Shown: positions 41,182-48,611 of the stretch, in pieces
Numbering within the stretch: the stretch's first letter is position 1
Layout of the letters: the number at the start of each line of letters is the position of its first letter
Assembly (NCBI RefSeq): GCF_001647285.1
Contig: NZ_LRML01000009.1
Coordinates: 124,001 to 188,000 of the forward strand
Reading direction: 5' to 3'
Length of the DNA: 64,000 nt
DNA from: Rufibacter roseus
GTDB taxonomy: Bacteria; Bacteroidota; Bacteroidia; Cytophagales; Hymenobacteraceae
The notes under the pieces: generated by a model
Told to the model about the DNA's origin: nothing
Seen by the model: only the letters and a program-made list of their open reading frames with translations
Database searches by the model: none
Made by a program: the position numbers and the translations under genes

Positions 41182-44100
41182 TTACCTCGCTACTTCAATA
41201 CGAACCGGCAGCGTGAAACCATCCATGTCCAACACAGTGGCATCTGCCTCGGCAATAGTTGGTACCAGGTTTAGCTCCAGGGCCTGCACTTCTTCAGAAA
41301 TGTATTGCCCGAACGACTGTACCGCTGCAGCAACTTCGGCATTACCTTCCTGAAGGATCACCCGTATTTTGTCCTGTACTTCCAGACCGCTGTCTTTCCG
41401 GAGGTTCTGCAGGCGGTTTACCAGTTCACGGGCTATACCTTCCTGCTTAAGTTCCTCCGTAATATTTACGTCTAAAGCAACAGTCAGGGCACCTTCAGAA
41501 GCTACTAACCAGCCTGGAATGTCCTCAGACATGATTTCCACATCTTCGCGGCTCAGCACTGTGGTTTCATCTTCGCCTAAGGCAATTTCAAAGAAACCTT
41601 CACGCTCCATTTTGGCGATGTCTTCCTGACCCATCTGCTGGATCTGCGCAGCTACTAGCTTCAGCTTCGGCCCGAAAACCTGACCCAGACGCTTGAAGTT
41701 GGGCTTTATCTTCTTCACCAAAATGCCGGTGGTGTCTTCCAGGTACTCCAGGTTTTTTACGTTTACCTCAGAGAGAATCAGGTCTTCCACGCCTTGCAGC
41801 TGGGTTTTCATTTTCTCATCTAAAATTGGCACCAAAATGCGGCTCAACGGCTGACGTACTTTGATGGTGTGCTTCTTCCGGAGCGAGTGCACCAGTGACG
41901 ATACGTTCTGCGCCAGCTGCATGCGCTGCTCCAGATCAGTGTCAATCAAGTCTTGCTGAACCTGCGGGAACAGCTCCAAGTGGATTGATTCTGACTTGCT
42001 GCGGCCACTCACGCGGTTCAGGTCCAGGAACAGGCGATCCATGTAGAAAGGTGCAATTGGTGAGGCCAACTTAGCCACAGTCTCCAAGCAAGTGTACAGC
42101 GTTTGGTAAGCAGCAGTTTTGTCCTGGTTTACTTCGCCTTTCCAGAAGCGTTTGCGGTTCAGGCGCACGTACCAGTTACTTAATTCATCAGCTACGAACT
42201 CCTGTATGGCGCGGGCCGCTTTGGTAGGATCGTAATCGTCATAGAAACCGGCTACTTCTTTCACCAAGGTGTTCAGGCGAGAGATAATCCAGCGGTCACT
42301 TTCGGTGCGTTGCGCAACTGGTATCTCTTCTCCCCCAAGCGTGAAGCCGTCTAAGTTGGCGTACAGCGCGAAGAATGAGTAGGTATTTTGAAGTGTGCCG
42401 AAGAAACGGCGTTGGATTTCAGTCACACCGTCCAGGTTGAACTTAAGGTTATCCCACGGAGGCGCGTTCACAATCATGTACCAGCGGGTGGCATCTGGTC
42501 CGAAGCGGCCGATGGTTTCAAACGGATCGATAGCGTTGCCGAGGCGCTTGCTCATCTTGTTGCCGTTCTTATCCAGCACCAGACCATTCGCGATTACGTT
42601 TTTGAACGCCACGCTATCTTCCAGCATTACGGCCAGCGCGTGCAGGGTAAAGAACCAGCCACGGGTTTGGTCTACGCCTTCAGCAATAAAATCTGCCGGG
42701 AAATTGGCGTTGAAAATATCTTTGTTCTCAAACGGATAATGCCATTGGGCATAAGGCATGGCCCCAGAGTCAAACCACACGTCAATCAGGTCCAGTTCAC
42801 GGCGCATTGGTTTGCCGCTCTTGCTCACCAGCACAATATTATCTACATAAGGACGGTGCAGGTCGAAGCCTTTATAGTCGAAGTCCGGCAATTGGAACTG
42901 CGCGTTCTCGTCGTCGGCGCCTACTAAAGATTTTACCAGGTCTTCAGCTTTATCTAGCAGAGACTCATCTTCCTGTGGAGCCGTTGGTTTTGTACTAGCA
43001 CCGGCAGCTTTGCGCAGCGGATTCTCTGTCATAACACCAGCAGCAATGGCGCGCTCAATCTCACGGTCCAGTTCTTTTACCGAGCCGATGCAGATTTCCT
43101 CGTCGCCCTCTTCGGTGCGCCAGATAGGCAGCGGTGTACCCCAGTAGCGCGAGCGCGATAGGTTCCAGTCTACCAAGTTTTCCAGCCAGTTTCCGAAACG
43201 GCCCGAGCCGGTAGATTCAGGTTTCCAGTTGATAGTTTTGTTCAACTCAATTAAGCGGGCCTTTACGGCCGTGGTTTTGATGAACCAACTATCTAGCGGG
43301 TAGTACAGCACGGGCTTATCAGTTCTCCAGCAATGTGGATAACTGTGCTCGTACTTCTCTACTTTAAACGCCTTGCCCTCTTCTTTCAGCTTGATGGCTA
43401 TCAACACATCAGTGCTTTTGTAATCAGCGGCGTTTTCATCCAAGCCATCATAGTTTTTCACCGGCATACCGGCAAAATCGGTCACTTCTTTCACGAAGCG
43501 GCCCTGACGGTTTACCAGTGGAGAAGGCTTGCCATTTTCATCGGTTACCAACAGCGGCGGGATGTTGTTTTGTGCAGCTACTCTAAAGTCATCGGCCCCG
43601 AAGGTTGGGGAGATATGCACAATACCAGTACCGTCTTCCGTGGTCACAAAATCACCGATAATTACTCTGAAAGCTGGCTTCTCTGGGTCTGGCTGCACAT
43701 ACGGCATCAATTGCTCGTACTGAATGCCTGCCAGTTCTTCACCAGTGAATTCGCCAATGACCTTGAACGGAATTAGTTTATCACCCGCCTTGTAATCATC
43801 AACATCTAGTTCAGCGGCCTTTGGTGAGAAATATTTGCCCAGTAAATCTTTGGCTAGAATAACGGTTATAGGTGTGAATAAGTACGGGTTATAGGTTTGT
43901 ACCTGCACGTACTTAATATTTTTACCCACCGCCAAAGCTGTGTTGGCAGGTAGCGTCCAGGGCGTAGTGGTCCAGGCTAGGAAGTAGTTTTCCATGTCGC
44001 CCTCGAACAAGAACGTGGACTTCTGGTTGTGGATAATCTTGAACTGCGCGACAATAGACGTGTCCTTCACGTTGCGGTACGTGCCCGGTTGGTTCAGCTC

Positions 44101-44676
44101 GTGTGAGCTAAGTCCCGTGCCCGCCGCTGGTGAAAACGGCTGAATTGTATAGCCTTTGTACAGGTAGCCTTTGTCATAGAGCTTTTTCAACAAAGCCCAA
44201 TTAGACTCAATATACTCGTTCTCAAAGGTGATGTACGGGTTGTTCAAGTCTACCCAGTAGCCCATGCGCTCAGTTAGGTCGTCCCACTGGTCTTTAAAAC
44301 GCATGACCGTTTCGCGGCAGCGGGCGTTGTATTCTTCTACCGAAATGGTTTTGCCAATATCTTCTTTGGTAATGCCCAGCTCCTTTTCAACCTGCAGTTC
44401 AATTGGCAAACCGTGGGTATCCCAGCCGCCTTTGCGCTGCACCTGAAAACCTTGTAAGGTTTTGTACCGGCAGAAAATATCTTTCACGGCACGGGCCATC
44501 ACGTGGTGAATACCTGGCGCACCGTTAGCCGAGGGCGGGCCTTCATAAAATACGAAGGTAGGCTGACCCGCACGGGTCTCCACTGATTTCTCAAAGATGC
44601 GGTTCTCTTTCCAGTAGGCTCTCACCTCTTCGGCCAGGCCCGCATAGTCTAATTGCTTATACTCGTTGTACTTCAC
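41182..44676 (-). CDS. ileS: Isoleucyl-tRNA synthetase
   Basis: A class I synthetase of 1164 residues. The HIGH motif is GAPGIHHVMARAVKD (about 52-66), the editing domain contains the FLAWTTTPWTLPANTALAVG block, and KMSKS is KMSKRLGNAIDP (near 705-716). The C-terminal anticodon domain ends without CxxC motifs, so the zinc finger of the E. coli-type enzyme is absent. Together with the length this suggests the eukaryote-like (IleRS2) class, some members of which resist mupirocin. An acidic insert (PQEDESLLDKAEDLVKSLVGADDEN, near 564-588) interrupts the region before the DLIDVWFDSG segment. The start is GTG at 44676. Confidence 0.96.
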   Translation of the reverse strand: MKYNEYKQLDYAGLAEEVRAYWKENRIFEKSVETRAGQPTFVFYEGPPSANGAPGIHHVMARAVKDIFCRYKTLQGFQVQRKGGWDTHGLPIELQVEKELGITKEDIGKTISVEEYNARCRETVMRFKDQWDDLTERMGYWVDLNNPYITFENEYIESNWALLKKLYDKGYLYKGYTIQPFSPAAGTGLSSHELNQPGTYRNVKDTSIVAQFKIIHNQKSTFLFEGDMENYFLAWTTTPWTLPANTALAVGKNIKYVQVQTYNPYLFTPITVILAKDLLGKYFSPKAAELDVDDYKAGDKLIPFKVIGEFTGEELAGIQYEQLMPYVQPDPEKPAFRVIIGDFVTTEDGTGIVHISPTFGADDFRVAAQNNIPPLLVTDENGKPSPLVNRQGRFVKEVTDFAGMPVKNYDGLDENAADYKSTDVLIAIKLKEEGKAFKVEKYEHSYPHCWRTDKPVLYYPLDSWFIKTTAVKARLIELNKTINWKPESTGSGRFGNWLENLVDWNLSRSRYWGTPLPIWRTEEGDEEICIGSVKELDREIERAIAAGVMTENPLRKAAGASTKPTAPQEDESLLDKAEDLVKSLVGADDENAQFQLPDFDYKGFDLHRPYVDNIVLVSKSGKPMRRELDLIDVWFDSGAMPYAQWHYPFENKDIFNANFPADFIAEGVDQTRGWFFTLHALAVMLEDSVAFKNVIANGLVLDKNGNKMSKRLGNAIDPFETIGRFGPDATRWYMIVNAPPWDNLKFNLDGVTEIQRRFFGTLQNTYSFFALYANLDGFTLGGEEIPVAQRTESDRWIISRLNTLVKEVAGFYDDYDPTKAARAIQEFVADELSNWYVRLNRKRFWKGEVNQDKTAAYQTLYTCLETVAKLASPIAPFYMDRLFLDLNRVSGRSKSESIHLELFPQVQQDLIDTDLEQRMQLAQNVSSLVHSLRKKHTIKVRQPLSRILVPILDEKMKTQLQGVEDLILSEVNVKNLEYLEDTTGILVKKIKPNFKRLGQVFGPKLKLVAAQIQQMGQEDIAKMEREGFFEIALGEDETTVLSREDVEIMSEDIPGWLVASEGALTVALDVNITEELKQEGIARELVNRLQNLRKDSGLEVQDKIRVILQEGNAEVAAAVQSFGQYISEEVQALELNLVPTIAEADATVLDMDGFTLPVRIEVAR

Positions 44677-44806
44677 CTTTTTGTAAATATGGTGTGTAGT
44701 GTTGTTATTCTAATCTATCAAATGTTTCGATGCTGGTATGAAGCAGCTACTCCTTAAGAATGGCGCGGAGAACATATTACTGTTCCGTTCGCATCAGTCC
44801 ATTTAG

Positions 44807-44814
44807 CAAAGTTA
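44807..44814 (-). promoter_or_regulatory. Candidate -7 box for ileS
   Basis: TAACTTTG on the minus strand fits TAnnTTTG. It would give a leader of about 125 bases. No -33 element is clear. Confidence 0.3.
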
Positions 44815-44853
44815 AGCAATAATTAACATGTGGTAGGATTCTCACAGGATTTT

Positions 44854-44894
44854 CCGTTTTAGCATAGTTTTTTGAAAAACAGGCTGAAAACAGG
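44854..44894. repeat. Palindromic element copy 20
   Basis: Arms CCGTTTTAGCATAGTTTTTTG and, reversed, CCTGTTTTCAGCCTGTTTTTC. It lies in the divergent ileS-epimerase spacer. Confidence 0.75.
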
Positions 44895-44999
44895 TTTGGA
44901 AGAGACACTTGTAGAACCTTTAGACAAACGAGTTTTTCTCAAACAGCTAGTTTATTGTTTAGAGTCTCCAAACATTTCTGATAAAACATCAAAGGTTTT

Positions 45000-45039
45000 G
45001 CGTTTTCAGCCTGTTTTTCAAAAAACATCTCAAAAACAG
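45000..45039. repeat. Palindromic element copy 21
   Basis: Arms GCGTTTTCAGCCTGTTTTTC and, reversed, CTGTTTTTGAGATGTTTTTTG. It is the second copy in the same divergent spacer, 105 bases from copy 20 and in the same orientation. Confidence 0.75.
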
Positions 45040-45163
45040 AATTTACCCAAGTTCTCTACAACATGGGTCTCTAAAAGCGTAGATTTTAAAGACTTCATCC
45101 TGAAAATTTTAATAATCCTGAAAATCCTGCTTTTCTTTGCTTCTGTACTTATTCACAGCTGAT

Positions 45164-46252
45164 ATGTCTGCTACTCAAATTGCCGCGGTGCGTTTTCAAC
45201 CGTTGAACCTGCCTTTGCTTGAACCATTTGCCATTGCCACAGGCACCCAATATAATGTGGAGAACGTGGTAGTGCAGATTGAGCTAAAAGATGGTACCAC
45301 GGGTTTGGGCGAGGCTGCTCCTTTTCCGGCCGTGAGTGGTGAGACGCAGGAAAGTACGCTGTTGGTGCTTCAGGAACTGGAAAAGCATTTGCTCCAAAAG
45401 GATGTGAAAAACTGGCGTACCCTTGCCAAAGAATTAGATCAACTTGCGCCGCAGGCGCCAGCTGCCCGTTGCAGTGTAGAGATGGCCATTTTAGATGCGC
45501 TGTGTAAACATTACAAAATGCCACTGTACGTTTTCTTTGGCGGAGTGAAAAACTATTTGAAAACTGATCTCACCATTACCGCCGGAGATGAAGCACACGC
45601 AGCGGCTTCGGCCAAGTCAATTGTGGAAAGAGGCTTCTCGGTGATCAAAGTAAAGACCGAGGGAACTGATGTGGATTATGATTTGCGACGGTTGCAGGCT
45701 ATCCACAATGCCGCACCTTCCGCTACCTTGATTGTAGACGGAAACTGCGGGTATAATCTGGAGCGTGTTCAAGCCTTTGTCCACAGGGCAGCAGAAGCCA
45801 AAATCCCTATTATTTTGCTGGAACAACCACTTCCACGGGATAGTTGGGAGGAATTAGCCGTGTTGTCAACTACCTGTCCTTTCCCCATAGCCGCAGATGA
45901 ATCGGCGCGAAGCGCTGCGGACGTAGCACGGCTGGCTCAAGATAATAGTGCGAACGTTGTCAACATTAAACTAATGAAGTGCGGAGTGCTGGAGGCCCTG
46001 CAGATGGCAGCGTTAGCTCAAGTACACGGTCTTGGACTAATGATTGGCGGCATGGTGGAAAGTATTCTGGCCATGACTTTTTCAGCACATTTCGCGGCGG
46101 GCATTGGAGGGTTTGAATTTATTGATTTAGATACACCTCTGTTTATAGCGGAGCATTCGTTCAGCGGTGGGTTTCAGCAGAACGGCGAGAATCTAACTCT
46201 GTCTTCAGATGTGGCTGGGCACGGGGTTTGGTTAGAAAGTCCTTTGAAGTAG
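45164..46252 (+). CDS. Dipeptide epimerase (L-Ala-D/L-Glu epimerase-like), enolase superfamily
   Basis: The 362-residue protein starts with ATG at 45164. An alternative start at 45137 adds nine residues. It is a muconate-lactonising-type enolase superfamily enzyme with the KVKTEG catalytic lysine strand (about 156-161), metal ligands in DGNCGY, LLEQPL and AADESARS, and NIKLMKCGVLEAL with the second catalytic Lys. DTPLF near the end is the family's substrate-recognition DxD-like segment. Members of this type epimerise L-Ala-D-Glu during murein recycling. The specificity here is inferred from overall similarity. It is a single gene followed by a palindromic element. Confidence 0.88.
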   Translation: MSATQIAAVRFQPLNLPLLEPFAIATGTQYNVENVVVQIELKDGTTGLGEAAPFPAVSGETQESTLLVLQELEKHLLQKDVKNWRTLAKELDQLAPQAPAARCSVEMAILDALCKHYKMPLYVFFGGVKNYLKTDLTITAGDEAHAAASAKSIVERGFSVIKVKTEGTDVDYDLRRLQAIHNAAPSATLIVDGNCGYNLERVQAFVHRAAEAKIPIILLEQPLPRDSWEELAVLSTTCPFPIAADESARSAADVARLAQDNSANVVNIKLMKCGVLEALQMAALAQVHGLGLMIGGMVESILAMTFSAHFAAGIGGFEFIDLDTPLFIAEHSFSGGFQQNGENLTLSSDVAGHGVWLESPLK

Positions 46253-46270
46253 TAACTAGAATGTTGAAGT

Positions 46271-46310
46271 GCGTTTTGGACCTTCGTTCTGAAAAGCAGA
46301 TCCAAAACGC
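46271..46310. repeat. Palindromic element copy 22
   Basis: Arms GCGTTTTGGACCTTCGTTCTG and, reversed, GCGTTTTGGATCTGCTTTTC. It begins 18 bases after the epimerase stop. Both arms have G at the variable position, unlike other copies. Confidence 0.85.
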
Positions 46311-46332
46311 TCTTTATTTTTACGGCACTATT

Positions 46333-46606
46333 GCAGATACTCCCCATTAGAAGGGCGAAGGGGGATGTTTACACAAAAGTATCACGCATTGCTGATCGTA
46401 GGGACAGGTCGCGACCTGTCCGGAGACGCTGGCCCTAGATGTAGGGCTTACTATGGAAAAGAAAATCACTCCGGCAGGCGCAGAACCTTTACATGAATGG
46501 AATTTGTAGGGGCATCCGCAAAGGACAGGTCGCGACCTGTCCCTACAGGGAACGCCATAATTGGCAAGTGTAAACATCCCCTACCCCCTTAAAAGGGGGA
46601 ATCTGC
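46333..46606. mobile_element. MITE-like element with about 40-bp terminal inverted repeats
   Basis: The left end (46333-46374) and right end (46568-46606) are inverted copies of one sequence (GCAGAT at the outside, then a GGGG-rich tract, GATGTTTACAC inside). The 190 bases between carry two identical 20-bp palindromes, GGACAGGTCGCGACCTGTCC, at 46402-46421 and 46523-46542, the first preceded and the second followed by GTAGG/CCTAC. No coding frame of note lies within. Sequence 46548-46606 recurs at 7141-7203. This looks like a small non-autonomous transposon or the decayed ends of one. No transposase is nearby. Confidence 0.6.
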
Positions 46607-46675
46607 ATTTAGGGGGCGCTTTTACTGTTAGCAACTTATTTTTCTTCCTCTTATCCACTTGGTAGTATCCACAAC

Positions 46676-46710
46676 AAAAAAGGCGCTCCCGCATTGGAAG
46701 CGCCTTTTTT
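46676..46710 (-). terminator. Terminator of glycyl-tRNA synthetase
   Basis: A stem AAAAAAGGCGCT (46676-46687) with AGCGCCTTTTTT (46699-46710). The loop side carries an imperfect CCC/GG extension. The minus strand shows a TTTTTT run. It stands past palindromic element copy 23. Confidence 0.8.
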
Positions 46711-46718
46711 GTTAATTT

Positions 46719-46757
46719 TGTTTTAGGCTTATTTTCAGAAAAACAGACCTAAAACAG
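46719..46757. repeat. Palindromic element copy 23
   Basis: Arms TTGTTTTAGGCTTATTTTCAG and, reversed, CTGTTTTAGGTCTGTTTTTCTG. It lies four bases after the glycyl-tRNA synthetase stop and before its terminator. Confidence 0.85.
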
Positions 46758-46761
46758 ACAT

Positions 46762-48258
46762 TTAAAGTTTCTCGAAAATACGTTTGAAGCTCACGGCGTC
46801 ACCAATGTACTGGCGAAGCTCCGAAATGTGCATGCGCTTCTGCTCTCGGCTGTCGCGCTCGCGTACGGTCACGGTGTCGTTCTCAAGGGTCTCGTAATCA
46901 ACGGCTATACAGAACGGCGTACCGATCAGGTCTTGGCGGGTGTAGCGTTTTCCTATGGCGTCGCGCTCTTCATAGATCACGTTGAAATCGAACTTCAGAT
47001 CATCAAAGATTTGCTGGGCTTTCTCTGGCAAACTATCTTTGCGCACCAGCGGGAAAACAGCGGCTTTTACTGGGGCAATAGCTGGATGGAACTTCAGGAA
47101 GGTGCGGGTTTTAGTGTTCTCGCCTTCCGTGATTTCCTCTTCCTGGTACGCATTGCACAGCGTCATCAGGAACAGACGGTCAGCGCCTACCGATGTTTCC
47201 ACTACGTATGGCACGTAGTTTCCGTATGGCTTACCGTCTTCGTTCAGGTCGTTGTCAAAGTACTGCTGCTTTTTACGGCTAAGTTCCTGGTGCTGGGTCA
47301 GGTCAAAATCGGTACGGGAGTGAATACCTTCTACTTCTTTAAAACCGAACGGGAACTCAAACTCAATATCAACGGCGGCGTTAGCGTAGTGAGCCAACTT
47401 TTCGTGGTCGTGGTAGCGAAGCTTTTCAGAAGGAACGCCCAAAGCCTCATGCCAACGGCGGCGAACAGTTCTCCAATGCTGGTACCATTCCATTTCGGTG
47501 CCAGGGCGAACAAAGAACTGCATTTCCATCTGCTCAAACTCGCGCATTCTAAAAATGAACTGACGAGCCACAATCTCATTTCGGAAAGCTTTGCCAATTT
47601 GGGCAATCCCAAAAGGCACTTTCATACGACCCGATTTCTGCACGTTCAGGAAGTTCACAAAAATTCCCTGGGCAGTCTCGGGGCGGAGGTAAATAGTGCT
47701 AGAGTCTTCGGCCACGGAACCTACCTGTGTGGAGAACATCAGGTTGAACTGACGGACTTCTGTCCAGTTACAGGTGCCTGAAATTGGGCACTTTATGTTT
47801 TCTGAGATAATTAATCGCTGCACGCCTTTCAGATCTTCGGCCTCCAGCAAACGCGCCATTTGATTCAGCAGGTTTTGCTTTTTATCCACATCACCGGCTT
47901 TCTCGTATTCGGCAGCTTTTTCCTCAATCAATACATCAGCGCGATAGCGCTTTTTAGAATCGAGGTTATCAATCATGGGATCATTAAATGAATCCACATG
48001 ACCCGATGCTTTCCAGGTGAGCGGGTGCATGAATATGGAAGCGTCAATGCCCACTACATTTTGGTGCAGTTGCGTCATGGCTTTCCACCACAGGTTCTTG
48101 AGGTTATTTTTTAGCTCTACTCCGTTCTGCCCGTAGTCATACACGGCCTGCAGACCGTCATAAATCTCGCTGGAAGGAAAAACAAATCCGTACTCCTTGG
48201 CATGCGAGATAATATCTTTTAACTGCGCGTTCTCAGTCTGTTTCTCTTGTTTGCTCAT
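46762..48258 (-). CDS. glyQS: Glycyl-tRNA synthetase, dimeric (alpha2) type
   Basis: A class II synthetase of 498 residues that charges tRNA-Gly. The N-terminal motif DIISHAKEYGFVFPSSEIYDGLQAVYDYGQNGVELKNNLK is characteristic. Class II motifs follow: FNLMFSTQVGSVAEDSSTIYLRPETAQGIFVNF (motif 2 region, about 180-212), IAQIGKAFRNEIVARQFIFRMREFEQMEMQFFV, and GADRLFLMTLCNAY (motif 3). The anticodon-binding domain ends the protein (FPLVRKDSLPEKAQQIFDDLKF to the GTPFCIAVDYETLENDTVTVRERDS block). The large plus-strand frame opposite it is a shadow. A -7 box close to the start suggests a very short leader. Confidence 0.97.
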   Translation of the reverse strand: MSKQEKQTENAQLKDIISHAKEYGFVFPSSEIYDGLQAVYDYGQNGVELKNNLKNLWWKAMTQLHQNVVGIDASIFMHPLTWKASGHVDSFNDPMIDNLDSKKRYRADVLIEEKAAEYEKAGDVDKKQNLLNQMARLLEAEDLKGVQRLIISENIKCPISGTCNWTEVRQFNLMFSTQVGSVAEDSSTIYLRPETAQGIFVNFLNVQKSGRMKVPFGIAQIGKAFRNEIVARQFIFRMREFEQMEMQFFVRPGTEMEWYQHWRTVRRRWHEALGVPSEKLRYHDHEKLAHYANAAVDIEFEFPFGFKEVEGIHSRTDFDLTQHQELSRKKQQYFDNDLNEDGKPYGNYVPYVVETSVGADRLFLMTLCNAYQEEEITEGENTKTRTFLKFHPAIAPVKAAVFPLVRKDSLPEKAQQIFDDLKFDFNVIYEERDAIGKRYTRQDLIGTPFCIAVDYETLENDTVTVRERDSREQKRMHISELRQYIGDAVSFKRIFEKL

Positions 48259-48263
48259 AATCG

Positions 48264-48271
48264 CAAATATA
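48264..48271 (-). promoter_or_regulatory. Candidate -7 box giving a near-leaderless glyQS mRNA
   Basis: TATATTTG on the minus strand ends six bases before the ATG at 48258, so a start 7 bases on would fall at the initiation codon. A TTG on the same strand at 48293-48295 is a possible upstream element. Confidence 0.35.
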
Positions 48272-48577
48272 GAGGATTCTAAAGCACAACCTCAAGATAA
48301 GCTTTTCATTTGATGATGTTTTACCTGAACTTGTTTTTAAAAAGCACAAAATTTCTTTACCCAATTGCCTTTGTATTAGTGTGCAGTAAAAGGCAGTGCT
48401 GTTTGAAATAACCCATCAAATACTTTCTCACCTTCTTTTAAATGAACAGCAACTATCTTTTTCTTTAATATACAGGCTCCTTCAGCATTTCATTTACCCA
48501 ATACATATATGGGAACCACTTTATATAGGAGCTTTAGAGTTTACAATTTGATAACTTATCTATTTTCTTCTTTACGT

Positions 48578-48585
48578 TACCTTTG
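48578..48585 (+). promoter_or_regulatory. Candidate -7 box for the PiT transporter
   Basis: TACCTTTG, 26 bases upstream of the ATG at 48612, fits TAnnTTTG. The rest of 48259-48611 is AT-rich and empty apart from a faint, half-decayed palindromic element near 48316-48355. Confidence 0.4.
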
Positions 48586-48611
48586 TCTGCTTTTTTCTCA
48601 CCTATTGTTTT

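Larger units (their letters stand above)
44677..45163. other. Divergent spacer between ileS and the epimerase gene
   Basis: It holds two palindromic elements, a candidate ileS promoter and, near 45110-45130, short AATCCTGAAAATCCTG repeats of a type scattered in Bacteroidetes genomes. I find no gene. A plus-strand frame from 44872 runs across both palindromes and is not credible. Confidence 0.5.

Noticed and set aside
44872-45162. Plus-strand frame of 96 codons between ileS and the epimerase gene
   Set aside because: It crosses two palindromic elements and short repeats. It shows no domain or start context.
46828-47781. 317-codon plus-strand frame
   Set aside because: It is opposite the glycyl-tRNA synthetase, which carries all class II motifs. 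A long antisense frame is expected from the codon bias.
48316-48355. A palindromic element between glyQS and the PiT gene
   Set aside because: The words GTTTTACCTGAA and CTTGTTTTTAAAAAG are reminiscent but the arms do not pair along their length. At best it is a decayed copy.
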